From Desulfotignum sp. (lineage in GTDB: Bacteria; Desulfobacterota; Desulfobacteria; Desulfobacterales; Desulfobacteraceae), in the NCBI GenBank assembly GCA_011390235.1, contig JAABSS010000457.1, positions 1 through 9,930 of the forward strand: a stretch of DNA of 9,930 nucleotides, given 5' to 3'. Below the pieces are notes generated by a model, which worked only from the letters and a program-made list of their open reading frames with translations, made no database searches and had not been told where the DNA came from. Below, piece by piece: positions 1 through 6,120 of the stretch. The position numbers and the translations under genes are program-made. How positions within the stretch are numbered: position 1 is the stretch's first letter; every line of letters begins with the position of its first letter.

Positions 1-217
1 AAGGTCCGGTCACATAATAGGGGGGGCGTTCATGGTAATGAATGGTGCCGGCCTTTTCAGACCCGCCTCCTTTCAGGACCGGCACTGTCAGGGTATGCTG
101 GATCCCGCCTGAAATATAGGGTTTTGCATACAACATAAGAACGGCAGCAACCAGGCACAGAACCGGTATAAGTAAAATGCCGGATTTTAATTGGAATTCT
201 AATTTCTTATGGGTCAT
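1..217 (-). CDS. Membrane-anchored protein of unknown function, N-terminal part (partial)
   Basis: I do not recognise this protein; only its first 72 residues lie in the window and the rest runs off the left edge. It opens with a short charged, Lys-containing stretch (MTHKKLEFQLKSG), then one hydrophobic segment at about residues 14-31 that reads as a signal anchor or single membrane helix. After that comes a polar, Gly-rich, presumably periplasmic part. The ATG overlaps the stop of the MscS-family gene by 11 bases (ATGACCCATAA). This fixes the start and implies translational coupling, so the protein is probably made together with the channel. The frame is open to the window edge. The function is unknown; a periplasmic or envelope role is inferred only from the anchor and the neighbour. 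Confidence 0.7.
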   Translation of the reverse strand, partial: MTHKKLEFQLKSGILLIPVLCLVAAVLMLYAKPYISGGIQHTLTVPVLKGGGSEKAGTIHYHERPPYYVTGP

Positions 218-2705
218 GTTTTACGCCTGTGTTTTCCTGTTCTGACGGGCCCTTCATGTGCACATCACGCTGGGGAAATGGAATCACAACATTGTTTTCC
301 CGGAACAGCCGGTCGATTTCAAACCGCAGCCGGGTTTCAGCAGTGAGAAAGTCATCTATGGTTGTCCAGAACCGCAGCCTGAAGTCAAGAGAACTTTCAC
401 CAAAATCAATGAACTGCACCTGGGGCTTTCGGAAATGGTGATTCACCTCTTTCACGGTATCAGCTGCCTGGAACAAAAGCTTTTCGACCAGGGCTGTATC
501 AGATCCATATGCCACCCCCAGATTCACATCCCTGCGGATATAGGGATCCCTGTGGCTCCAGTTGGTGACCAGAGAACTGATGAATTCGGAATTGGGGATA
601 ATCAAAGAGGCATTGTCATAGGTCTGGACCAGGGTGGACCGGACATTGATTTTTTTGACTTCTCCCCATACGTCGCCCACCTCCACCACATCCCCCACCT
701 GAATGGGCCGCTCAAACAAAAGAATCAGCCCGCTGATGAAATTATTGAATATGTTCTGAAGACCGAAACCAAGCCCGATACTCAATGCACCGAATACCAC
801 TGCCAGAGAGGTGGTATTCAGCCCGAATGCCGTCAGGCTGAAAAGGAAGCCGATGCACCACACAATATAGACACTGATCGTAATCACAGAATCTTTGGCA
901 CCCTTGGAAAGACCGCTTTTTACAAGAATACGCTCCGACATCACCTGTTTCCAGATCCTGGCAGCCGCATAGGTGACAACAATGACCAGAAATGCAAATA
1001 AGAAACTTGAAAAGCTCAGCTGAATATTTCCCATGGTGAACTCACGGATGAATACCTGCCGGAAAAAGGGAAAAATTTGATCTCCCGCTCCCCAGGAAAA
1101 GGCAAGGGCCAGAAGTGCCAGTACAGTAATTACCAGATAAATACCATTGGATAGAATCCAGTAAAACGGATAGGAGATACCGCGGGTGCGGCCTGTTCCC
1201 GGCTCAAATGCCTGTTTAAATTTCTGGTCCACATCCTGCATGGAATACACCAGCAAGGTGGTTATACACAGAACCGTAATGGTAATCCCCCATGAGATAT
1301 ACCAATAGGCTGCAAAATATGTATACCCGGCTGCATCTGCAATCAGTCCGGCCAATACAACTGTCTTGGCCAAAAATGCAGCTGCCCCCAGTGCTTTTGG
1401 TTTATGATCCATGCGGCTGATCTCTTTGAAAAACAAAAACACACCCAGAACCAGCAGCACTTCAAAACCAAACCGCAGAAAAGGCAGCAGAATGCTTTGA
1501 AACGAGATAAACCGGTAAATGAACAGATACAAAAATGCAAACAGGCGTATTCCCCAGACAAACGCCCGCTGCCACCGCAGCACCAGAGACAGGAATCCTG
1601 CCTGTTTTTCCTGAACAACCAGCCGCAAAGCCACAAAGGTAATGCGGGTCATCAGGACAACCATCAAAAATGCCAGAAAAAATTGGATCAGATCCGGAAA
1701 AAACTGGTTGATGCGGGTTTTTGAAAGTATGTAAATCAACAGTATCCAAACCACCAGGCGTGCGCAGGCCTGGATCAGAAGCAGGGGGTGTCCGGTGCGC
1801 TGGGTGGCCAGAGACTGAAAGCCCGGCTTTTTTCTGACAACAGCCAATGCCCGGAATGCGGCCAGAGCCCCCAGAATCAAGCCCCCGAAAACCACGGCAT
1901 CAAAAATAGAGGCCTGTTTTTTCACAAGAAGCCACTTTTCTTTGAAAAATGCACCTGTCACCATATTGTTTATGGATTTTGCCGCACTGTCCCATTCCTG
2001 TTTCCAGGCACCACTGCCCCAAACCATATTGCGGCGATCTGTGCGCTGAAACATCTGTGCGCCTTTTTTGTCTTTGATCTGGTCCTGCAGTCTTGTGCGA
2101 ATCTCTTCAAAGGAATCTAAAAGCGATGCATTGGCTGTATGTTGTTGTAACAGTACCCCCAGAATGGCAGACAGGATATTTTGCTTTTTTGTAAGCATGG
2201 AGCGATACTGGTGGTATTCTTTTAGAATCGCAGGATCCAGACCAGGGTCTGATTCAGATTCCTGGATACGCTGATTCAGCAGTGCGGATCTTTCCTCTGT
2301 TAACAGCAGAGTCTGACGGAATTTGTCCAGGCGCTGGCTGATGCTCTGAAGCCGGGACTGGATAACAGACATGGACAGGTTTATCTCTTCCACACCTTTT
2401 TCAAGCACGGAAACCCCCACCCCGGAGATGACAAGATCCCGTAAAAATGTCATACTGGCATGGTATATTTCCTGCTGTTTTTCATCCTCTTTCAGATTTT
2501 GATTTTCAGCAGCCAGGTCTGCTTCAAGGTCTGCAATCTCTTTGGCAGTTTTTTCGAGAACCTGGCCGAACTGGGCCTGAAGGTAACGGGTCTCCGGAGG
2601 CGGAACCGCATCATTGCTGGCAAAGGCCGGCAGGGAAAGCCACACCAGAAGACTGAATACTGTCACCCATCCTGCCGGTCCTGTAACTTTGTTTTTTTCC
2701 CCCAT
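207..2705 (-). CDS. Large MscS-family mechanosensitive ion channel
   Basis: Inner-membrane channel of the MscS superfamily, expected to open under membrane tension during hypo-osmotic shock. At 832 residues it is far longer than E. coli MscS (286 aa) and resembles the extended MscK/MscM-type members. A signal peptide covers about residues 1-29 (ending LPAFA). A predicted periplasmic part rich in Glu/Gln/Lys heptads, probably coiled coil, spans about 45-215. Roughly ten or eleven hydrophobic helices lie between about 268 and 665. The pore helix and beta domain are clear: GLGFGLQNIFNNF starts at residue 644, followed by LFERPIQVGD, then NWSHRDPYIRR and a C-terminal alpha/beta domain ending near VVIPFPQRDVH. 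The ATG is preceded by AGGA at good spacing (gcaggaaaacatATG). The gene lies 118 bases downstream of the sigma-54 activator on the same strand and overlaps the next gene. The channel family is certain; the subtype and the gating cue are not. Confidence 0.95.
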   Translation of the reverse strand: MGEKNKVTGPAGWVTVFSLLVWLSLPAFASNDAVPPPETRYLQAQFGQVLEKTAKEIADLEADLAAENQNLKEDEKQQEIYHASMTFLRDLVISGVGVSVLEKGVEEINLSMSVIQSRLQSISQRLDKFRQTLLLTEERSALLNQRIQESESDPGLDPAILKEYHQYRSMLTKKQNILSAILGVLLQQHTANASLLDSFEEIRTRLQDQIKDKKGAQMFQRTDRRNMVWGSGAWKQEWDSAAKSINNMVTGAFFKEKWLLVKKQASIFDAVVFGGLILGALAAFRALAVVRKKPGFQSLATQRTGHPLLLIQACARLVVWILLIYILSKTRINQFFPDLIQFFLAFLMVVLMTRITFVALRLVVQEKQAGFLSLVLRWQRAFVWGIRLFAFLYLFIYRFISFQSILLPFLRFGFEVLLVLGVFLFFKEISRMDHKPKALGAAAFLAKTVVLAGLIADAAGYTYFAAYWYISWGITITVLCITTLLVYSMQDVDQKFKQAFEPGTGRTRGISYPFYWILSNGIYLVITVLALLALAFSWGAGDQIFPFFRQVFIREFTMGNIQLSFSSFLFAFLVIVVTYAAARIWKQVMSERILVKSGLSKGAKDSVITISVYIVWCIGFLFSLTAFGLNTTSLAVVFGALSIGLGFGLQNIFNNFISGLILLFERPIQVGDVVEVGDVWGEVKKINVRSTLVQTYDNASLIIPNSEFISSLVTNWSHRDPYIRRDVNLGVAYGSDTALVEKLLFQAADTVKEVNHHFRKPQVQFIDFGESSLDFRLRFWTTIDDFLTAETRLRFEIDRLFRENNVVIPFPQRDVHMKGPSEQENTGVKHDP

Positions 2706-2823
2706 ATGTTTTCCTGCTATTTTCCGGGCAAGATTTTGTTTCTCTTAATTATACAAAATTTTCAACTTCACACTTTACTGAAAACCGCATGGAAAATAAA
2801 GGGCGCCCGGATAATTTCCCTTT
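2706..2823 (-). other. Intergenic gap between activator and channel genes
   Basis: This 118-base gap is AT-rich. Just after the activator stop is an imperfect inverted repeat, GGAAA (2791-2795) against TTTCC (2815-2819), around the self-complementary GGGCGCCC (2801-2808). It lacks a proper loop and a T-tract, so it is not a convincing terminator. Further along the minus strand, TATAAT (plus-strand ATTATA, 2748-2753) matches a sigma-70 -10 box perfectly, but no good -35 box sits 16-18 bases upstream. No -24/-12 motif is seen. The channel may therefore be read both from the activator transcript and from a weak promoter of its own. Confidence 0.4.
2748..2753 (-). promoter_or_regulatory. Candidate -10 box for the MscS-family gene
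   Basis: On the minus strand the bases read TATAAT, the exact sigma-70 -10 consensus, about 42 bases before the channel ATG. The preceding bases (TTTTG) place TG next to the box but without the usual spacer base of an extended -10, and no recognisable -35 hexamer is found at 16-18 bases. In AT-rich DNA such a hexamer can arise by chance, so this is a weak call. Confidence 0.3.
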
Positions 2824-4248
2824 TCACTGGTGACCGGCCTTGAACCGGTTTTTATCAATCCCCAGTTTTTTCATTTTTTCATACAGGCCCCTGGGATGAA
2901 TGCCTGCCTGCCTGGCGGCTTCTCCCACCCGGCCCCGGGTTTTTTTAAGTACCATTTCAAGGTATTTTTTCTCCACCCGGTTTATGAGTGCGGTTTTCAC
3001 CTGATCCAGGGTCTGGCCCTCCCAGTCTGCCGGGCCTGTTTTACCGGTTCCCAGCCATTCCGGAGACAGCTCCTGGTTTTCCTTGAATCCTGCCGGAAGG
3101 TCCTCAATGGTGATATTTTCCGAGCGGCAGAGCAAAACCGCCCGTTCAATCACATTCATGAGTTCCCTGACATTTCCGGGCCAGGCATAACTGCACATGG
3201 CATGTATGGCTTCCTGTGAAAACCCGGATATCTCTTTTCCCACCTGCTGGGCGTGCTGGACAAGAAAATGTTCGGCCATTGCCGGAATATCCTCTTTGCG
3301 CCGGCGCAGCGGCGGCAGGGTCAGGGTGATCACCCCCAGCCGGTAATACAGATCCTGGCGAAAATTTCTGTTTTTGATTTCCTGGTCCAGATCCTTGTTG
3401 GTGGCGGCAATCACCCGTACATCCACCCACACGGGAGATTCTCCCCCCACAGGGGTAAACTCCAGATCCTGCAGAACCCGAAGCAGTTTGGACTGCATTT
3501 TCAGGGGCATTTCCCCGATTTCATCCAGAAAAAGGGTGCCGCCGTGGGCCAGTTCGAAGGCCCCCCGCCGGGACCGTATGGCACCGGTAAATGCCCCCTG
3601 TTCATGGCCAAATAACTCGCTTTCCATGAGCTGGTCCGGAATGGCGGCCATGTTCAGGGCGATGAAAGGACCGCCGGAGCGGTGGCTTTCCATATGGATT
3701 GCCTTGGACAGATGTTCTTTTCCAACCCCGGTCTCTCCCTGGAGCAGGAGACTCGCATCACTGGCCACAATCTGGTGCACCTCTTCCAGGAACAACTGCA
3801 TATCCCTGCTGTTGGATACAAAGTCATGCAGCCTGGGTTGAAGCCTTCCCCTGTGGTCAAACCGGTTCATCTCATAAAACTGCTGCCTGGAAACGAGACT
3901 GGTTTCTATGGCTTCCAACAGACGGTCCGGGGGCAGACCGGAATACAGCACCATATCTGCTCCTGCACCCAGAAGGGCAGCATGGGCCTGTGAGGATTCC
4001 CGGTCATCCAGAATGATGGTAATGGGTTTTTCCGGCAGATTGTTGAGAATGGCCACACTGGCTTCCACTGGTCCGGGAATCAGGGTCCGGCTGATGACAA
4101 ACACATCAGAGCAACTTCTTACCAGATCCTGCCAGGCGTTGCGGGGATGGGTAAAAATCTTCAGCAAGATGTCAGCCTGGGACAATTTTTTTTCAATGGC
4201 GACAGCCAGTTTTTTTTCCTTTACAGCACAGACAAGGCGGGTCAGCAC
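2824..4248 (-). CDS. Sigma-54 dependent transcriptional activator with degenerate receiver domain
   Basis: An enhancer-binding protein of the NtrC family that uses ATP to open sigma-54 promoters. Numbering here is from the TTG at 4266. Residues 1-130 look like a CheY-type receiver, but the acidic pair of strand 1 is missing (LVCAVKE), the position expected for the phospho-acceptor Asp is Ser59 (DVFVIS), and the strand-5 Lys region reads LYSGLPP. The AAA+ domain has Walker A GETGVGKE (177-184), the sigma-54 contact loop GAFTGA (224-229), Walker B GTLFLDEIGE (about 243-252) and WPGNVREL (about 362-369). A Fis-type helix-turn-helix occupies about 443-470. I prefer the GTG start at 4248 because AGGAG sits 10 bases before it; the in-frame TTG at 4266 has no Shine-Dalgarno sequence. 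It is divergent from the operon whose promoter is of sigma-54 type, so that operon is a likely target. Confidence 0.93.
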   Translation of the reverse strand: MLTRLVCAVKEKKLAVAIEKKLSQADILLKIFTHPRNAWQDLVRSCSDVFVISRTLIPGPVEASVAILNNLPEKPITIILDDRESSQAHAALLGAGADMVLYSGLPPDRLLEAIETSLVSRQQFYEMNRFDHRGRLQPRLHDFVSNSRDMQLFLEEVHQIVASDASLLLQGETGVGKEHLSKAIHMESHRSGGPFIALNMAAIPDQLMESELFGHEQGAFTGAIRSRRGAFELAHGGTLFLDEIGEMPLKMQSKLLRVLQDLEFTPVGGESPVWVDVRVIAATNKDLDQEIKNRNFRQDLYYRLGVITLTLPPLRRRKEDIPAMAEHFLVQHAQQVGKEISGFSQEAIHAMCSYAWPGNVRELMNVIERAVLLCRSENITIEDLPAGFKENQELSPEWLGTGKTGPADWEGQTLDQVKTALINRVEKKYLEMVLKKTRGRVGEAARQAGIHPRGLYEKMKKLGIDKNRFKAGHQ

Positions 4249-4258
4249 AAGGTCATTT

Positions 4259-4263
4259 CTCCT
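4259..4263 (-). promoter_or_regulatory. Ribosome binding site deciding the activator start
   Basis: On the minus strand AGGAG lies ten bases before the in-frame GTG (4246-4248). The longer alternative begins at TTG (4264-4266), immediately ahead of this motif, and has no purine-rich element of its own. The out-of-frame ATG between the two opens a frame that stops after four codons, so it cannot be the gene start. Confidence 0.5.
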
Positions 4264-4273
4264 CAATTCATTG

Positions 4274-4288
4274 TTTCAGGTAATGAAA
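4274..4288. promoter_or_regulatory. Dyad TTTCA-N5-TGAAA, candidate regulator binding site
   Basis: The bases read TTTCAGGTAATGAAA, a perfect 5-base dyad with a 5-base centre. The right half extends into ATGAAATACCG (4283-4293), whose near reverse complement CGGTAATTTCAT recurs at 4369-4380. Fis-type helix-turn-helix activators bind such dyads as dimers. Position suggests a role in autoregulation or as part of an upstream activating region; this is inference. Confidence 0.35.
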
Positions 4289-4296
4289 TACCGATT

Positions 4297-4326
4297 TTTA
4301 TACAATACTTTCACATATACTGTAAA
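4297..4326 (-). promoter_or_regulatory. Candidate sigma-70 promoter of the activator gene
   Basis: On the minus strand TTTACA (plus-strand 4321-4326) and TATAAA (plus-strand 4297-4302) are separated by 18 bases. The implied start of transcription is near 4290, about 40 bases before the preferred GTG. The dyad at 4274-4288 lies right at or just after this start, which would allow autoregulation. The hexamers are imperfect and the region is AT-rich, so confidence is limited. Confidence 0.4.
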
Positions 4327-4374
4327 TCAAGGAATAAAACAGTAAAAACATACCAAAAAACAATTATTCGGTAA

Positions 4375-4387
4375 TTTCATGCTGAAA
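4375..4387. promoter_or_regulatory. Dyad TTTCA-N3-TGAAA, candidate upstream activator site
   Basis: The bases read TTTCATGCTGAAA, with the same half-sites as the dyad at 4274-4288 but a 3-base centre. It overlaps CGGTAATTTCAT (4369-4380), which pairs with ATGAAATACCG about 87 bases to the left. It lies roughly 75-85 bases upstream of the -24 element at 4460, the usual range for enhancer sites. The different centre length argues for caution. Confidence 0.35.
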
Positions 4388-4417
4388 AACTGCAGCCACC
4401 TGCCTTGCAACTATTTT

Positions 4418-4439
4418 TCAACTGCTTGATTTTAAATCA
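4418..4439. promoter_or_regulatory. Overlapping dyads upstream of the sigma-54 promoter
   Basis: Two adjacent palindromes are seen: TCAA-CTGC-TTGA (4418-4429) and the perfect 13-base TGATTTTAAATCA (4427-4439; arms of six around a central T). They end 20 bases before the -24 element. That is close for a normal enhancer site, but they could bind an accessory factor such as a repressor or a DNA-bending protein. The identity of the binder is unknown. Confidence 0.3.
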
Positions 4440-4458
4440 GATAAAAATAAATTGGACC

Positions 4459-4474
4459 TGGCATATTTTCTGCT
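4459..4474 (+). promoter_or_regulatory. Candidate sigma-54 (-24/-12) promoter of the biosynthetic operon
   Basis: The bases TGGCATATTTTCTGCT match the sigma-54 consensus TGGCAC-N5-TTGCA at its key positions: GG at 4460-4461 and GC at 4472-4473, exactly 12 bases apart, with the conserved CA after GG and T before GC. The implied transcription start is near 4485, about 60 bases ahead of the first small gene. The divergent gene encodes a sigma-54 activator, which independently supports the call. Confidence 0.65.
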
Positions 4475-4547
4475 TACCTCTGAATCAAACCGTCCGGATT
4501 CCGGTATTATCTGGAATTCGGCAAAACCAGGACCAAAAGGTGAAAAA

Positions 4548-4712
4548 ATGATCCAGCGAGAGAACAAAAGGCAATCCAGACACAAAGCACCCAAATTCAA
4601 GGAAGGCCATGAAGAAAAGTTGTGCTGGGAAGACCGGCAGGAAATTCAGAACCACAAAAAAAAATCCGGCAAACGCTCCCATCAGAAAAATAAAGAAAAA
4701 ACCAAATGGTAG
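4548..4712 (+). CDS. Small Lys-rich basic protein (hypothetical)
   Basis: A 54-residue reading frame encoding an extremely polar, basic protein: about a quarter of its residues are Lys, with further Arg, His and Gln, few hydrophobic residues and a single Cys in a KLCWEDRQE stretch. No family is recognised. The ATG has a good ribosome binding site (AAGGTG about five bases upstream), sits about 60 bases after the implied sigma-54 transcription start, and the frame stops 34 bases before the SpeD-like gene, so it fits as the first gene of the operon. It may be a nucleic-acid or polyanion-binding protein, or a leader whose Lys-rich translation senses amino acid or polyamine supply; both are guesses. 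An upstream in-frame ATG at 4452 is less likely because it overlaps the promoter. Confidence 0.45.
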   Translation: MIQRENKRQSRHKAPKFKEGHEEKLCWEDRQEIQNHKKKSGKRSHQKNKEKTKW

Positions 4713-4746
4713 CTGGCTGCTGCCCGAAAAATGAGGAAACCCGTAA

Positions 4747-5148
4747 ATGAACATTGTCTCTTCAGTAAAAGCCCGCGTAACACTTGAAACCATGCCTGAA
4801 GCATGGGGAATCGCATCTGCCATTGATATCTACGACTGTGACCCGCAAAAGATACGGGATGCGGCATTTATCAAATCCTTTGTGGTGCAGCTCTGTGAAT
4901 TGATTGATATGAAGCGCTTCGGAGAAACCCAGGTGGTTCATTTTGGAGAAGATGAAAAAGTGGCGGGATTTTCCATGGTTCAGCTCATTGAAACATCCCT
5001 GATATCCGCCCATTTTGCCAACCTGACCAACACGGTATACCTGGATGTATTCAGCTGTAAAACATATGATCCTGAAGTGGTTAAACAATTTGCCCTAACC
5101 AGTTTCGGCGGCTCTTTTTCCAGGATTACCGTCACCCACCGCCTTTAA
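4747..5148 (+). CDS. S-adenosylmethionine decarboxylase (SpeD) family protein, probably altered substrate
   Basis: A 133-residue homologue of the prokaryotic pyruvoyl-dependent S-adenosylmethionine decarboxylase proenzyme. The family start G-x-x-x-x-x-D-x-Y-x-C-D-P is seen at about 21-33. The core GFSMVQLIETSLISAHF (74-90) aligns without gaps to the family core. Ser76, Ser84, His89 and Cys104 sit at the spacing of Ser55, Ser63 (pyruvoyl precursor), His68 and Cys83 of the Thermotoga maritima enzyme. Self-cleavage would therefore fall between Thr83 and Ser84, where the family has Glu-Ser. The family Ser-His after cleavage is Ser-Leu, and the Thr-Trp-Pro-Glu that helps hold AdoMet is Phe-Ala-Asn-Leu. 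Processing thus looks possible while AdoMet binding looks lost. Some SpeD homologues are known to act on ornithine or arginine instead. GAGGA lies nine bases before the ATG, and the stop abuts the next start. The family is sure, the substrate unknown. Confidence 0.85.
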   Translation: MNIVSSVKARVTLETMPEAWGIASAIDIYDCDPQKIRDAAFIKSFVVQLCELIDMKRFGETQVVHFGEDEKVAGFSMVQLIETSLISAHFANLTNTVYLDVFSCKTYDPEVVKQFALTSFGGSFSRITVTHRL

Positions 5149-6120
5149 ATGGGCAGGATAAAACATGTTCTGTACCAGGACCCGGCCCAGTGCAGACGTA
5201 TCTGGGAAAACCTGTGGCCCGGCCGGGTCCTGTTTGACATGTGGCCGGTAAGGTGGAGTTTTCATAAGGCCTATGACCGGCCCCTGGCATTTCATACGGC
5301 AGAACAGGCAGGGCGGCCCGTGGGCCTGCTGGCCCTGTCCTGGCATGAAGAAGCCGGTAATTTTGTACAGTTTCCCGGAGAAACCTGGCAGGGGAAAACC
5401 TGGATTGAACAGAATCGCATCATCGCCAGTACCCCCGGGATACTCCAGTACCTGCTGGATGCGGTGCCGGGTCCGGTTCACCTGCGGTACATCAAATGCC
5501 GGGCCGCAATGACCGGGGCTGGAATGCTTGCCCCTGATGAAACCAGGTACCTGTTTTTTCCGGCATCCTTTCGGTACAATTTTAATACCTACTGGCAGTC
5601 ATTTTCCGGTAAAACCCGCAAAAAGCTGGCAGCAGATATGAGAAAACTCGAAGCCCTTGATGTATGCATTTCTCCTGGCAGACTGTCAGACATAAAACAT
5701 ATGTTCCGGCTGAATATCAATGCATTCGGACCGGATGCCTATTTCAGTGACCCCCGGTTTTTGCGCGCATTTGAACTCCTGGCTGATTTTCTCAACAAAA
5801 TGGGCCTGCTGCAGATGACCTGCGTGCACATCAGGGGAAAACTGGCCGCTGTGGACATGGGGGCCCTGTGGAAAGGCACCTATACCCTGCTGGCCGGCGG
5901 TACCAGCCCGGAATTTCCCGGCGTGGCCAAGCTCATCAACCGCCATCACCTGCAATGGGCGTGCAGCCGGCACCTGAAGTATGTGGATTTTCTGTGCGGA
6001 GACTTTAACTGGAAACAAAGGTTTAAACTGGTTCCCATACCCTTGTATGCACTCTTCACCCATAAATCCATTCAGAAACCGGTTATGCATGCAGAGGAAC
6101 GCCATGTCCGCTGCGCCTAA
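5149..6120 (+). CDS. GNAT-type acyltransferase, Acetyltransf_6 / BioF2-like (FemAB-related fold)
   Basis: A 323-residue cytosolic protein with no signal or membrane segment. The second half shows the Acetyltransf_6 (BioF2-like, CelD/FemAB-related) pattern: YWQSFSGKTRKKLAADMRKLE begins at about 148, a helix-rich stretch follows with FLRAFELLADFLNKMG at about 204-219, then the strand pair VHIRGKLAAVDMGALWKGTY (226-245), LLAGGTSPEF (247-256) and the typical end VDFLCGDFNWKQRFK (279-293). Such proteins transfer acyl groups from acyl-CoA, or amino acids from charged tRNA, onto amines. Here the acceptor is probably a product of the neighbouring decarboxylases or ligase. The ATG follows the SpeD-like stop directly (TAAATG) and lacks a strong ribosome site, so translational coupling is likely. 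Its 3' end overlaps the ATP-grasp gene by 17 bases. Confidence 0.8.
   Translation: MGRIKHVLYQDPAQCRRIWENLWPGRVLFDMWPVRWSFHKAYDRPLAFHTAEQAGRPVGLLALSWHEEAGNFVQFPGETWQGKTWIEQNRIIASTPGILQYLLDAVPGPVHLRYIKCRAAMTGAGMLAPDETRYLFFPASFRYNFNTYWQSFSGKTRKKLAADMRKLEALDVCISPGRLSDIKHMFRLNINAFGPDAYFSDPRFLRAFELLADFLNKMGLLQMTCVHIRGKLAAVDMGALWKGTYTLLAGGTSPEFPGVAKLINRHHLQWACSRHLKYVDFLCGDFNWKQRFKLVPIPLYALFTHKSIQKPVMHAEERHVRCA
6093..6098 (+). promoter_or_regulatory. Ribosome binding site deciding the ATP-grasp start
   Basis: AGAGGA stands five bases before the ATG at 6104, inside the end of the acyltransferase gene. The same frame is open back to an ATG at 5981, but that start would lie deep within the acyltransferase gene and adds 41 residues unrelated to the fold, so 6104 is preferred. 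Confidence 0.6.

Larger units (their letters stand above)
4249..4547. other. Divergent regulatory region between activator and biosynthetic operon
   Basis: About 300 bases without a convincing gene, much richer in A and T than the flanking coding DNA. It holds a sigma-70-like promoter for the activator on the minus strand, at least three small dyads, and a -24/-12 promoter pointing right. The layout (dyads within about 200 bases upstream of the -24/-12 element, next to the gene of a sigma-54 activator) is the usual architecture of activator-controlled sigma-54 promoters. Confidence 0.6.

Noticed and set aside
258..1001. Long plus-strand frame of about 247 codons opposite the MscS-family gene
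   Set aside because: It is antisense to a well-supported channel gene, has no ribosome site, and its Pro/His/Gln-rich product looks like a mirror of the coding strand.
2791..2819. Inverted repeat around GGGCGCCC after the activator stop as a terminator
   Set aside because: The central palindrome leaves no loop, the outer arms pair poorly and no T-tract follows on the minus strand.
4249..4547. Riboswitch or other structured RNA in the operon leader
   Set aside because: The region is AT-rich with only short dyads; the transcribed leader after the sigma-54 promoter is only about 60 bases, and no known riboswitch core was recognised.
4485..4823. Minus-strand frame encoding a Phe-rich hydrophobic 112-residue product
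   Set aside because: It is antisense to the Lys-rich small gene and the start of the SpeD-like gene; Phe runs are the mirror of Lys codons (AAA/TTT), so the apparent membrane protein is an artefact.
5981..6103. Longer N-terminus for the ATP-grasp protein starting at 5981
   Set aside because: It would overlap the acyltransferase gene by 140 bases; the ATG at 6104 has a strong ribosome site and begins right at the fold.
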